This document shows positions 7,783 to 16,041 of a DNA stretch of 37,688 nucleotides, piece after piece (position 1 is the stretch's first letter; each line of letters starts with the position of its first letter). The stretch lies in NCBI GenBank assembly GCA_021648285.1, contig JAKITC010000016.1:1-37688 (forward strand), in the 5' to 3' direction. Made by a program: the position numbers and the translations under genes. The notes beneath the pieces were generated by a model. The model had not been told where the DNA came from, ran no database searches, and saw only the letters and a list, made by a program, of their open reading frames with translations. This stretch comes from Sulfurimonas sp. Lineage in GTDB: Bacteria > Campylobacterota > Campylobacteria > Campylobacterales > Sulfurimonadaceae.

Positions 7783-8568
7783 ACTAATAAGTAGAGGGTC
7801 AAACTTAGGTCTTTTTAGTCTTTTTCCCTCTTTTGAAAATTTTATCAAGTCTTCTACATTATTTATATTTTCATTTATATTTTCAAGTGATAGTTTGATG
7901 AGTCCATAAGTTGTCATAACATCGCTCATAGCTCTATGATGATTTGCATTAGGATTTAATCTAAATGTATCATTTAAATAAGAGAGGGCATATCTGTATG
8001 ATTCTACTGTTCTTTCAGCAAGTGCAAGGGAACATAAACTTCTATTTAAAAGAGGCTCTAGACCAATTTTCTGCATTGATTGTGAGATGAATTTATAATC
8101 AAATTTTACATCATGTGCAATAAATACGGCATCTCCTAAAAAAAGTTTAAATTTATACAAAACATCTTTTAGTGGAGAAGCATCCAAGGTGTCTTTTGCA
8201 CTTATCCCTGTTATAGCTGTTATGTGTTTATTGATTTCTGCGCACTTTACAAGAGACTCATAACTATCGATAATCTTGCCATTTTTGATTTTAAGACCTG
8301 CTATTTCTATAATTTGGTGTTTATCTATTTTAGAACCGTTAGTCTCAATATCTACAATACAGAACTCTGCTTCATTCATAGGAATAAATTTTGTTGAGAA
8401 GTAATAATACCCCTTACTTTTTATTATATCGAGACCTTGCGATCTCCATAGCTCAAGTGAGAAGTCTATACTATCATCAATTTGAGATTTGAGATTTTCA
8501 AGTGGCAAGCCTTTTGTTGCTAATCTTGAGACACTTTTTGCATCAAGGGGAAAATAATTACTTAGCAT
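7777..8568 (-). CDS. DnaQ-like 3'-5' exonuclease (DEDDh family)
   Basis: Predicted cytoplasmic 3'-5' exonuclease of 263 residues. The DEDDh active site can be read: ExoI FCIVDIETNG (Asp73, Glu75), ExoII in FIAHDVKFDYKFI, and ExoIII HRAMSDVMTTYGL with the histidine and final aspartate. About 65 residues precede the nuclease core, with no recognised domain. It could be annotated as DNA polymerase III epsilon, but without partner genes here I keep the family name. Convergent with accA. It ends 4 nt before the following trpF region on its upstream side, so the two genes are probably cotranscribed. Confidence 0.88.
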   Translation of the reverse strand: MLSNYFPLDAKSVSRLATKGLPLENLKSQIDDSIDFSLELWRSQGLDIIKSKGYYYFSTKFIPMNEAEFCIVDIETNGSKIDKHQIIEIAGLKIKNGKIIDSYESLVKCAEINKHITAITGISAKDTLDASPLKDVLYKFKLFLGDAVFIAHDVKFDYKFISQSMQKIGLEPLLNRSLCSLALAERTVESYRYALSYLNDTFRLNPNANHHRAMSDVMTTYGLIKLSLENINENINNVEDLIKFSKEGKRLKRPKFDPLLISK

Positions 8569-8571
8569 AAT

Positions 8572-9162
8572 TTAGGAATTCGCATTTTTTATAAATTCTT
8601 TAACTTTTTCTGCATTCTTAATACCGTGAGATATCTCAACACCACTGCTTACATCAACACCAAAAAAACCATACTCTTTTAGTGACGCAACGTTTTGAGG
8701 ATCTAAACCGCCAGCTAATATTATTTTAGAGCAATCAATATCTTTAAACCACTCTATATTAAGTCTTTTACCAGTTCCGCCATAAGCTTCGCAGTAGGCA
8801 TCAACTAGTCGATACTCGTTACTAAACATTAAAATATCTTTAGCCTCTTTAGCTCTAACTACTTTTATATATGGAACGAAGAGTTGTTCATAAAGTCCAT
8901 CTGAAGCTTTAAAGTGAAGCTGTGCAAGTGTACATCCAGACTCTTGAATATATGAGTTTATTATCTGTGCATCAACATTAACAAAAAGTCCGACTTTTTC
9001 TATAAATGGAGGAAGTTTTGTTATTATCTCTTTAGCGTCACTTGGTGAAATATATCTAGGAGATTTCTCATAAAATACAAAACCAAGTGCATCAGCACCA
9101 GCTTTTATCGCCACCATTGCATCTTCATAAGATGTTATTCCGCAAATCTTACAACGCACCAT
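8572..9162 (-). CDS. trpF: Phosphoribosylanthranilate isomerase TrpF
   Basis: TIM-barrel enzyme of tryptophan synthesis that performs the Amadori rearrangement of N-(5-phosphoribosyl)anthranilate. The general-base cysteine is Cys7 in VRCKICGIT. The general-acid aspartate is in LVDAYCEAYGGTGK. The phosphate-binding ends of the barrel are ILAGGLDP and GVDVSSGVE. Its 196 residues are normal. It is separated from other trp genes and placed with rpe and the exonuclease on the minus strand. Downstream, only 3 nt separate it from the exonuclease gene. Confidence 0.95.
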   Translation of the reverse strand: MVRCKICGITSYEDAMVAIKAGADALGFVFYEKSPRYISPSDAKEIITKLPPFIEKVGLFVNVDAQIINSYIQESGCTLAQLHFKASDGLYEQLFVPYIKVVRAKEAKDILMFSNEYRLVDAYCEAYGGTGKRLNIEWFKDIDCSKIILAGGLDPQNVASLKEYGFFGVDVSSGVEISHGIKNAEKVKEFIKNANS

Positions 9163-9172
9163 TTATCCGTCC

Positions 9173-9241
9173 GATAAAGGAAGTAATTCCTTTGTCTTCG
9201 CTTGGACCGCTGTGGTCACTAAAGCTTTATGCTTTGCATAA
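9173..9241. repeat. Composite palindromic intergenic repeat, copy L2 (inverted)
   Basis: Between rpe and trpF. The hairpin GATAAAGGAA (9173-9182) / TTCCTTTGTC (9187-9196) is followed by GACC/GGTC (9205-9217) and TTATGC/GCATAA (9227-9241). Read in reverse, AGCGGTCCAAGCGAAG plus the AAAGGAA hairpin aligns with AGCGGCGCCAGCGAAA plus the hairpin of copy L1. The GACC..GGTCACT block also recurs at 25585-25600. Confidence 0.55.
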
Positions 9242-9245
9242 GAAG

Positions 9246-9890
9246 TCATATTTGTAGACTTTTTATAGCTTCTTCTTTTGAAGCATGGTTAAAGATATAG
9301 CTTCCGGCAACAACAACATCAACACCAACATCTTTTAACGATTGAATATTTTTGTCACTTATACCGCCATCAACTTCGATTAGACACTTTGGATTGATTT
9401 TATCTCTCAATTCACTTAATCTTGCTGCTTTGGGAATAACAGTATCAATAAAACTCTGTCCGCCAAATCCAGGATTTACACTCATTAGAAGAACCATATT
9501 TAAATCCTGAAGTAGATATTCTATTGATTCAAGCGGAGTGTGTGGATTTAGGACTATTGCAGGTTTAATCCCTAATGAGCGAATTTTTTGGATAAGTCTA
9601 TGAGGATGTTTCTCCTCTTCTATATGAAAGGAGATGTACTCTGGCTTTAGAGGTGCAAAAAGTTCAACAAAAAAAGTATTGTTTTGAACCATTAAGTGAA
9701 TATCTAAAGGTTTTGTAGCACACTTGGCAATGGCAGAAACAACAACAGGTCCAATGGTAAGGTTTGGAACAAAATGTCCATCCATAACATCTATATGTAC
9801 CAAATCACAGCCGGCTGCGCAGATTGCTTCAACATCTCTCTGTAAGTTGCCAAAATCAGCAGACAGAACACTAGGAGCTACTTTAATCAT
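9246..9890 (-). CDS. rpe: Ribulose-phosphate 3-epimerase
   Basis: TIM-barrel metalloenzyme that interconverts ribulose 5-phosphate and xylulose 5-phosphate in the pentose phosphate and Calvin pathways. Seen: VAPSVLSADFGNL, metal-binding HIDVMDGHFVPN, a histidine in DIHLMV, MSVNPGFGGQSF and catalytic Asp in EVDGGI. Its 214 residues are typical. AAAGG precedes the ATG, and a TATAAT lies upstream at 9912-9917. trpF follows on the same strand across an 83-nt structured gap. Confidence 0.96.
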   Translation of the reverse strand: MIKVAPSVLSADFGNLQRDVEAICAAGCDLVHIDVMDGHFVPNLTIGPVVVSAIAKCATKPLDIHLMVQNNTFFVELFAPLKPEYISFHIEEEKHPHRLIQKIRSLGIKPAIVLNPHTPLESIEYLLQDLNMVLLMSVNPGFGGQSFIDTVIPKAARLSELRDKINPKCLIEVDGGISDKNIQSLKDVGVDVVVAGSYIFNHASKEEAIKSLQI

Positions 9891-9911
9891 TATAAACCTT
9901 TATTTTTTTGG

Positions 9912-9917
9912 ATTATA
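9912..9917 (-). promoter_or_regulatory. -10 box for rpe
   Basis: TATAAT on the minus strand, 21 nt before the rpe ATG, with AAAGG between it and the start codon. It implies that rpe is transcribed separately from the upstream STAS/CheX gene. Confidence 0.55.
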
Positions 9918-9933
9918 GCTAAAATTTTATTTA

Positions 9934-10011
9934 GCACGGCTTACTGTGCGTGGGCATATCGGGGAGAAAAACATAGTGTTAACGCAGATAAAGGGGCTTT
10001 GCTCCTTTATC
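9934..10011. repeat. Composite palindromic intergenic repeat, copy L3
   Basis: GCAC (9934-9937) pairs with GTGC (9946-9949), followed directly by GTGGGC. The 11-bp hairpin GATAAAGGGGC (9987-9997) / GCTCCTTTATC (10001-10011) then has a TTT loop. It sits 19 nt beyond the stop of the STAS/CheX gene and could end that transcript, although no T run follows on the minus strand. The order palindrome, CGTGGGC, AAAGG hairpin matches copy L4 at 25070-25176. Confidence 0.55.
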
Positions 10012-10029
10012 GTATTTAATGGTGACTCT

Positions 10030-11424
10030 TTATCTTGTTAAGAAAAATAGAAATTTATTGCCATCAAAAGATAAATCTACCTGTACACCTTTTCTATTGC
10101 TAATTACTGCGAGTAGATCATCAATATTTTGATATGTTCTAGGCAGCGTTATATCTACTCTGATGTCATCATTAGAAAGAAGAGTTTTTATATTACCTCC
10201 AACTATATTAACAAGCTCTGCCAATGTGTCAAGGATTAGTTCTAAGTCATCCGTGCTCTCACCAATAAGAAGTTCACAAGCTTTTTGAGCAATTTTAGTA
10301 GGAAAAACTAAAATAACCATACCGTCAATATCTCCATAATAACCGATGGAGCTAGCAATTTTGTCTGTCTTGTCATCAATGACTAGATTGTGAATTTCTG
10401 CAGACTCTTTAATTGCTTTGGCATTTGTCATCATCTCTATGGTTACAACGGCCGCATCAATAAACCTAGGAAGTTCTAGCACATTTTTTTTGTTTAAAAC
10501 TCTTTTGTTTTGTATGTTTGCAGCACTACTGGCACCAAGCTCTTTTAATAATTCTTTATTTTGAAGAATATCATCGAGTTCATTGTAAAAAAGTATTCCA
10601 GCATCCTCAAGAGTCTCTCTAAACTCTTTTTGAGTTTTTTCAAATGACATTCCGGCAAAACAAATTGTTGCATTATATTCGGCTCCTGCACTTGATAGTT
10701 TTGAGAAAAAATTCAGAGCATGAACATTCATACTTTTCACTTTATATGCATCAAATATAAAAAGTCTAAAACCAACATTGAGTGAATTATTGTGGTACTC
10801 AATATTGAATTTATTACCAATCTCTACATCTAAATAACCTGAGACAGTATATACGATAGCATTACCTGTTACACGAGTTGCTATATTTTGTCCCATTTGT
10901 CCTAAATAGGTGGAGTATATGACATAATCATAGCTGCTTTTTTTAGCTTTTTTTGCAAGAAAATCTGCCTCATTTTGGGCAATTATTGGATTATGTCCAT
11001 TATCATGCAACTCAATTGCCATGGCAGAGCGTTGAGAATTGTCACTACTATAAATAAGGATATTTTTATTTTGATTTTTAAAGCTTGATGAAAACAGGTA
11101 AGCTATCTCTACAGTCTTAAAAAGTGAAAAATATATCTCATTCTTGTAAAAATTCTTTATAGCTTTATATTTGTTATCATCGTAATCACAGAATCCAACT
11201 ACAGCCTTATTTTTTTTACGAATTTTTGAAAAAAGTTTTATAAAGGTGTCTAAACCATTACGATTAAAAAAAATAACTTTTTTCAGTGAGACTAAAATTA
11301 AATCTGCTTTTAAATTTATTGCAGCTTCCACATCGTCAAGTTCTAAAAAAGAGCTTGTATTATTTCCATCCAAGAAACCTTGTGGTGTGAAAACTGCTAC
11401 CCCATTTTTAATGACGGCTTTCAT
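10030..11424 (-). CDS. STAS / pseudo-receiver / STAS / CheX-like signalling protein
   Basis: A 464-residue soluble protein that seems to have four modules. Residues 1-110 look like a STAS domain (VFTPQGFLDG, then FFNRNGLDTF where STAS proteins usually carry D-S-S/T-G). Residues about 123-180 look like half a response-regulator receiver (ILIYSSDNSQRSAMAIEL, then YDYVIYSTYL where the phospho-Asp would be). Residues 185-290 look like a second STAS unit (VYTVSGYLDVEIGN). Residues 325-464 resemble CheX/CheC, with the E-x-x-N signature in ELVNIVGGN. CheX proteins dephosphorylate CheY-P. The actual substrate is unknown. The start overlaps the upstream HDOD gene by 4 nt. Confidence 0.65.
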   Translation of the reverse strand: MKAVIKNGVAVFTPQGFLDGNNTSSFLELDDVEAAINLKADLILVSLKKVIFFNRNGLDTFIKLFSKIRKKNKAVVGFCDYDDNKYKAIKNFYKNEIYFSLFKTVEIAYLFSSSFKNQNKNILIYSSDNSQRSAMAIELHDNGHNPIIAQNEADFLAKKAKKSSYDYVIYSTYLGQMGQNIATRVTGNAIVYTVSGYLDVEIGNKFNIEYHNNSLNVGFRLFIFDAYKVKSMNVHALNFFSKLSSAGAEYNATICFAGMSFEKTQKEFRETLEDAGILFYNELDDILQNKELLKELGASSAANIQNKRVLNKKNVLELPRFIDAAVVTIEMMTNAKAIKESAEIHNLVIDDKTDKIASSIGYYGDIDGMVILVFPTKIAQKACELLIGESTDDLELILDTLAELVNIVGGNIKTLLSNDDIRVDITLPRTYQNIDDLLAVISNRKGVQVDLSFDGNKFLFFLTR

Positions 11425-12233
11425 TCAATCCCCATAAGTGATGAAAATTCATCATAAATGTCACCAACATAATCAACTTGAAAATCTATAAAATCATTGA
11501 GTCCGGCTTTTATAAAGAGTGGCTGAGAAAGTTCATAAAATAGTAGAAGATGCATCCATTTTCCCAGCTTATTAATATTCTCATCATCTGATGGTTTAAT
11601 TCCAGAAGAAGCCTGTATAATCTGAGAAACTATGGTGCTCATTCCCCATTTATTTGCGATTTGCTCACAAATATCAAAAAGACCAATTCCACAAAGTCTG
11701 GTAAGAATAGTGTTATAGTCGAGAGCTTTTGTGCTTCGTAAAAGAGTTACTTCATCTATCTTTTCTTTGAATAGGGCCTCTGAAACTATTATACTTGATG
11801 GCAGTAAAGTTATAGCTCCATGTATATCTTTATTGTCAATTTCCAGATGTGACAATACCGTATCCCATTTTTTTGATAGTTGAGCTTGCAGTTCATAAAA
11901 TAGTTTAGAGTTTAGCTTAAATAAAAGCCATTCGTTAGGGTTTAAAAGAGTGACCATATAGTTATAAACAGTCTGTTGTGATTGTGAAACACCAAGTATC
12001 CCAAATATCTGAGAGATATTACTAACCTCATTTTTAAAACCATAAATGGGCTTATTTACAATGTTTTTTAGATATGCTTTAAGCGCTAAATCATTTTCCG
12101 CTGTTTTTGCGGCTTTTGTTAACTCCCCTATACTCAGCAAAGCAAGAGTCTCTTGCAATATCTTCGGTGTTGGAGGTATCTTCTCTATAAAGCTAGCTAT
12201 TTTATTTTTTGTTATCATAACCACTACATTCAT
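11421..12233 (-). CDS. HDOD-domain protein
   Basis: A 270-residue soluble protein. IPPTPKILQETLALL near residue 20, followed by the helical stretch NKPIYGFKNEVSNIS and QIFGILGVSQSQQTVYNYM, matches the HDOD fold (HD-related output domain) without the catalytic HD pair. Such proteins act in signalling and surface or motility control; no enzyme activity is implied. The ATG at 12233 has no clear ribosome site, and Met6 is an alternative start. The last 4 nt overlap the STAS/CheX gene, so the two are translated together. Divergent from rpmB. Confidence 0.72.
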   Translation of the reverse strand: MNVVVMITKNKIASFIEKIPPTPKILQETLALLSIGELTKAAKTAENDLALKAYLKNIVNKPIYGFKNEVSNISQIFGILGVSQSQQTVYNYMVTLLNPNEWLLFKLNSKLFYELQAQLSKKWDTVLSHLEIDNKDIHGAITLLPSSIIVSEALFKEKIDEVTLLRSTKALDYNTILTRLCGIGLFDICEQIANKWGMSTIVSQIIQASSGIKPSDDENINKLGKWMHLLLFYELSQPLFIKAGLNDFIDFQVDYVGDIYDEFSSLMGIE

Positions 12234-12338
12234 TTTATTTTGTTTGATATATTCTATCTGTATAATAATAAAAGAACTATAAAAGTTTAAAAAAACCTAT
12301 ATTATCATTGCTTAAGCAGAAGTTTTGTTTGGGCTTGA

Positions 12339-12344
12339 TATAAT
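12339..12344 (+). promoter_or_regulatory. -10 box for rpmB
   Basis: TATAAT in a GATATAATTCGC context, 34 nt upstream of the rpmB ATG, with AAGGAAT as ribosome site at 12368-12374. No convincing -35 box is visible. Confidence 0.6.
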
Positions 12345-12378
12345 TCGCAACTTTAAAACCTAATATAAGGAATCTGAT

Positions 12379-12567
12379 ATGGCAAGAAGATGTGCTATAA
12401 GTGGCAAAGGCCCAATGAGTGGAAACAATGTTTCTCACGCTAAAAATAGAACAAAACGTCGTTTTTTATTAAATCTTAGAACAGTACGTATTACTCTAGA
12501 TGATGGTACTACAAAAAAAATTAAAATCTCTGCAAGAGAGTTACGCACACTTAAGAAAAATTCTTAA
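12379..12567 (+). CDS. rpmB: 50S ribosomal protein L28
   Basis: A 62-residue basic protein of the large ribosomal subunit. [25 protein letters not shown] is not written out in full here, but the visible [16 protein letters not shown] and KRRFLLNL blocks are the family signature. The ending RELRTLKK is typical. A short perfect hairpin CTTAAGAA/TTCTTAAG (12550-12568) overlaps the stop codon without a following T run. The channel gene starts 18 nt later, so read-through is likely. Confidence 0.97.
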   Translation: MARRCAISGKGPMSGNNVSHAKNRTKRRFLLNLRTVRITLDDGTTKKIKISARELRTLKKNS

Positions 12568-12585
12568 GAATAACAGGAAATAAGC

Positions 12586-13716
12586 TTGAATCTCTTAGAG
12601 AGAATTCGAAAGTTTCTACACTGGGAGGCATCTCCCAAACCTGATGTAAAACTTCTTCCAGAAGTTTACCCACACCTAAAGGTGTTCCGCCTACCTCTAA
12701 TTTTAACGGTTCTTACTATGATGATCGGTACCATAGGCTTTGTTGTAATCGACGATTTTAGTTTAATGGATGCTATCTATCAAACAGGAATCACATTTAC
12801 TACAGTTGGCTTTGGAGAGATTGCACCTGTCTCAGATGCTGGCAGAATTTTTACTATCACTCTTATAATATCTGGATTTGCAATATTTACAAGTGCTATT
12901 AGTATTTTAGTTTCAGAGTTAAACAGAGGAAATATAATTGCCATTTTAAAGGAGCGAAGAATGTTATATGACATAGCAAGACTCAAAAAACATTTTGTTG
13001 TTTGTTATCATAATGATTACACTCTAGAAGTTACGAAACAGTTGAAACAAAATCATATTCCCTTTGTTGTCATTGATCCAAGGGAAGAGATATATAAATG
13101 GGCCGAAGAGTATAACTATCCAACATACTTAAAAGCAGAGCCACATGCAGAACTTACAATGCTTAAAGCTCATCTTGCTTCTGCAAAAGGTCTGATAACT
13201 CTTTCTGCTTCTATGAGTGATAATATTGCTCTAATTGCTTCAGTTAGACTTTTTGAAAAAGAGCATTTTTTGCCTAGACCATATTATGTAATTTCATCTG
13301 CTGAGAGTGTAACTGATATTGAAAAACTTAAAAAATTAGGAGCTGACACAGTTGTTTCTCCTACAAAACTTACAGCACAAAGAGTTAGTGCAATGGCCTC
13401 TCGTCCAGAAATGGAAAATCTTCTTGAAGAGTTTTTATATAAGAGTGACAATCCTCTTGATATGGAAGAGATTGTGGTTCCAAAGTATAGTTGGGCAGTT
13501 CTTAAAAAATTAAAAGAGACACATTTTCGTCAAATAACAAATACTTCAGTTATTGGTATTACAAAAAAAGATGGTAAGTTTTTATCAATGCCAAAAGGCG
13601 ATGTACTGATTACAAGTGAGTGCAGATTATTGATTATTGGAAATTTAAGAGATATAAATGTAACAAAAGAACTACTCAGAAAAAGAGACAAGCCTAAGGA
13701 ACTAAAATTTGTATAA
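12586..13716 (+). CDS. Potassium channel protein with RCK/TrkA domain (Kch-like)
   Basis: Inner-membrane K+ channel of 376 residues. A first membrane helix (about 35-55) precedes the pore helix and the selectivity filter TVGFGE at residues 73-78, and a second helix covers about 88-110. The cytoplasmic RCK region begins at HFVVCYHND near 135. The usual GxGxxG dinucleotide motif is replaced by CYHNDY, although the later acidic strand end VVIDP is kept, so nucleotide binding is doubtful. A TrkA-C-like domain covers the last 80 residues. The start is TTG after AGGAAA. The 3' end overlaps argJ by 8 nt. Confidence 0.88.
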   Translation: MNLLERIRKFLHWEASPKPDVKLLPEVYPHLKVFRLPLILTVLTMMIGTIGFVVIDDFSLMDAIYQTGITFTTVGFGEIAPVSDAGRIFTITLIISGFAIFTSAISILVSELNRGNIIAILKERRMLYDIARLKKHFVVCYHNDYTLEVTKQLKQNHIPFVVIDPREEIYKWAEEYNYPTYLKAEPHAELTMLKAHLASAKGLITLSASMSDNIALIASVRLFEKEHFLPRPYYVISSAESVTDIEKLKKLGADTVVSPTKLTAQRVSAMASRPEMENLLEEFLYKSDNPLDMEEIVVPKYSWAVLKKLKETHFRQITNTSVIGITKKDGKFLSMPKGDVLITSECRLLIIGNLRDINVTKELLRKRDKPKELKFV

Positions 13717-14884
13717 TATAATTTATTCACAAGGTGGAATTTGTTTAAGTGATGGTTTTTTTGCGGACGGAATTAATGCTGGGCTGAAGCCTGCTGATGC
13801 AAAAGATATGGCATTTATATATAGCGATAGTGAGTGTGAAGTAGCTTCAGTTTTTACTACAAATAAAATGACAGCAGCCCATATAAAACATTTTCGTCAA
13901 ATGGGTGATTTTAAAACAAACTTTATACTTATAAACTCTAAAAATGCAAATGCGATGACAGGTAAAGCCGGTATTGAAGATATAAATGAAATATTATCTA
14001 CATGTAAGAGTGTAAAGAACCCAATAATGAGCTCAACAGGCGTTATCGGTGAAAGATTGCCAAAAGAGAAAATTATTAATGGCATTAAGTTGTTTGATTA
14101 TTCTAAAAGAGATTCAAGTTCTGCAGCAAAAGCAATAATGACAACAGATACCTTTTCAAAAGAGTGTGCTTTTAAAGTTAAGCTGGATGATGGCAGCAGT
14201 TTTAATATTGGAGCAATTGCAAAAGGTGCTGGTATGATAAACCCTGCAATGGCTACAATGCTTTGTTTTATTACAACAGATGCAGATGTATCAAAATCTG
14301 ATATGCAAGAGGCTTTAGATGAAGCGACAAAGACAACATTTAATGCTATAAGCGTTGATGGTGATACTTCAACAAATGATACAGTTCTACTTTTAGCAAA
14401 TAAAAAAAGTGGAGCTTATGAAAAAGAAGCTTTCGCAGAGGCTCTTCGTAAAGTTATGCACTTTTTAGCCCTAGAGATGGTTAGAGATGGGGAAGGTGCT
14501 ACAAAACTGGTTACTTACAATGTAACAGGTGCAAAAGATGATGCAGAAGCTGAGATAGCCGCAAAAGCACTTTCAGATTCTCTTCTCGTAAAAACTGCAC
14601 TCTTTGGTGAAGATCCAAACTGGGGAAGAATCGCCTCAACTATTGGAGCAAGCGGAGTAGAGTCAAATGAAGAGAGTTTAAAAATCTCTTTTGACAGTCA
14701 TTGTGTTTATGACAAAGGTAATCTTTATTTCGATGAAGAGATGGAAAAAAAATGTGCAATAGTTATGCAGCATAAAAAGTTCACTATCTCATGTGATTTA
14801 GGTATTGACAATGGAAGTTTTAAAGCATACGGATGTGATTTAGGTCATGAGTATGTTAAGATTAATGCGGATTATAGGACATAA
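13709..14884 (+). CDS. argJ: Glutamate N-acetyltransferase / amino-acid acetyltransferase ArgJ
   Basis: Arginine pathway enzyme that moves the acetyl group from N-acetylornithine to glutamate. The precursor cleaves itself before the conserved Thr183 in KGAGMINPAMATMLCF, giving alpha and beta chains. Other family marks are GGICLSDGFFADGINAG at the start and FGEDPNWGRIAST near the end. Its 391 residues are normal. The start is TTG, inside the end of the channel gene, with AAGGA (13696-13700) eight bases upstream. No ATG fits the conserved N-terminus. Convergent with the TRIC-type gene, with an 8-nt gap. Confidence 0.94.
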   Translation: MYNIIYSQGGICLSDGFFADGINAGLKPADAKDMAFIYSDSECEVASVFTTNKMTAAHIKHFRQMGDFKTNFILINSKNANAMTGKAGIEDINEILSTCKSVKNPIMSSTGVIGERLPKEKIINGIKLFDYSKRDSSSAAKAIMTTDTFSKECAFKVKLDDGSSFNIGAIAKGAGMINPAMATMLCFITTDADVSKSDMQEALDEATKTTFNAISVDGDTSTNDTVLLLANKKSGAYEKEAFAEALRKVMHFLALEMVRDGEGATKLVTYNVTGAKDDAEAEIAAKALSDSLLVKTALFGEDPNWGRIASTIGASGVESNEESLKISFDSHCVYDKGNLYFDEEMEKKCAIVMQHKKFTISCDLGIDNGSFKAYGCDLGHEYVKINADYRT

Positions 14885-14892
14885 TCTCTCTT

Positions 14893-15504
14893 TTAACTCA
14901 ATTTTGGCAGATGCCACTCTCTTTTATAAGCTATAAGTCTTAGTGCTATACTAAATAGTGCTATAGATATTATAGTAAATTCATTCATAATACCAAGTAG
15001 TTGAATTGATCCTAGAAGTAGGGCAACTATAACCGCAATAGAACCGTAAAAATCACTTATTAAAACAGTTGGAACCTTATTTATCATAATATCTCTAGTA
15101 ACTCCGCCACCTACTGCTGTAATGAAGCTGAGAATCACTATACCAAAAAAATTGTACTCAGCATGGATAGCTAAAATAGCCCCTGTTATACTAAAGGCTA
15201 CTAGTCCGATGGTATCACTAACTACGAATATCCATTTTTTTTCAATTGAAGTATTGTTATACAGTTTTAACATGTAAGCAATAGAAATAGTTGAGAGTAG
15301 TGTAACTGCCGGATAAAGTGAAGTGAATGCAAATGGTGCTGAACTTAAAATTGCATCTCGTATTATTCCTCCACCAAGAGCTGTCAGCGCAGATGCTATT
15401 AAAATACCTAAGATGTCCAAGTCATTTTTAATAGCTATTAAAAAGCCACTTATACTAAAAGCTATGATTCCAATTATATCGGCAAATATAAAGTAATCAG
15501 GCAT
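14893..15504 (-). CDS. TRIC/UPF0126-family membrane protein (YicG/YadS-like)
   Basis: Inner-membrane protein of 203 residues with about seven hydrophobic segments in two repeats. Each repeat carries the family motif: TALGGGIIRDAIL in the first and TAVGGGVTRDIMI in the second. Bacterial relatives include trimeric intracellular cation channel homologues, some with glycine or other small-molecule transport roles; the substrate cannot be read from sequence. It lies 7 nt after the carbonic-anhydrase-like gene and is probably cotranscribed with it. Confidence 0.88.
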   Translation of the reverse strand: MPDYFIFADIIGIIAFSISGFLIAIKNDLDILGILIASALTALGGGIIRDAILSSAPFAFTSLYPAVTLLSTISIAYMLKLYNNTSIEKKWIFVVSDTIGLVAFSITGAILAIHAEYNFFGIVILSFITAVGGGVTRDIMINKVPTVLISDFYGSIAVIVALLLGSIQLLGIMNEFTIISIALFSIALRLIAYKREWHLPKLS

Positions 15505-15511
15505 AAAACAG

Positions 15512-16039
15512 TTACTCTTGGTAGTGGGATTTAAACTCTACATACCTTGATGCAGAAGCATATAACTCTTTTACTTCATTATCAGTTAGCTCTCTTACAG
15601 CCTTTGCTGGACTTCCCATAATAAGTGAACGTGGTGGAAACTTTTTATTTTTAGTTACAAGTGAACCAGCACCGACAATCGATTCTTTTCCTATAACAGC
15701 CCCATCTAAGATAGTTGAGCTCATCCCAATAAGGCAAGCATCTTCAATTGTGCAACCGTGAAGCATAACCTTGTGTCCAACTGTTACATCATCACCGATT
15801 ATAGTTGGATTTCCATCACTCATATCATCTTTTTTATGATGGGTTACATGTATCATAGTGCCATCTTGAATACTGGTGCGTGAGCCGATAGTTATAAAGT
15901 GAACATCTGCTCTTATAACTACTTGAAACCATACCGAAGAATCTTCACCTATTTTGCAACGGCCAATTAGATCAGCAGACGGAGCTATCCAAGTCCTGTT
16001 GCCTATCTCCGGTGAGTAATCTTTAAAATTCATAATCAT
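15512..16039 (-). CDS. Gamma-carbonic-anhydrase-like hexapeptide protein (YrdA/PaaY type)
   Basis: A left-handed beta-helix protein of about 175 residues with hexapeptide repeats (IAPSADLIGRCKIGEDSSVW, VIRADVHFITIGSRTSIQDG, IGDDVTVGHKVMLHGC). Likely metal ligands are His in MIHVTHHKK and the two His in VGHKVMLHG, as in gamma carbonic anhydrases. Many relatives have little or no CO2 hydration activity, so the enzyme function is uncertain. Two in-frame ATGs at the start are 6 nt apart, and the second (MNFKDY) is also plausible. It lies directly behind ppk. Confidence 0.88.
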   Translation of the reverse strand: MIMNFKDYSPEIGNRTWIAPSADLIGRCKIGEDSSVWFQVVIRADVHFITIGSRTSIQDGTMIHVTHHKKDDMSDGNPTIIGDDVTVGHKVMLHGCTIEDACLIGMSSTILDGAVIGKESIVGAGSLVTKNKKFPPRSLIMGSPAKAVRELTDNEVKELYASASRYVEFKSHYQE

Positions 16040-16041
16040 AA

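Noticed and set aside
7706..7909. Plus-strand ORF of 67 codons after accA
   Set aside because: Its first half is the palindromic repeat L1 and its second half is antisense to the exonuclease gene. No ribosome site or recognisable domain is present.
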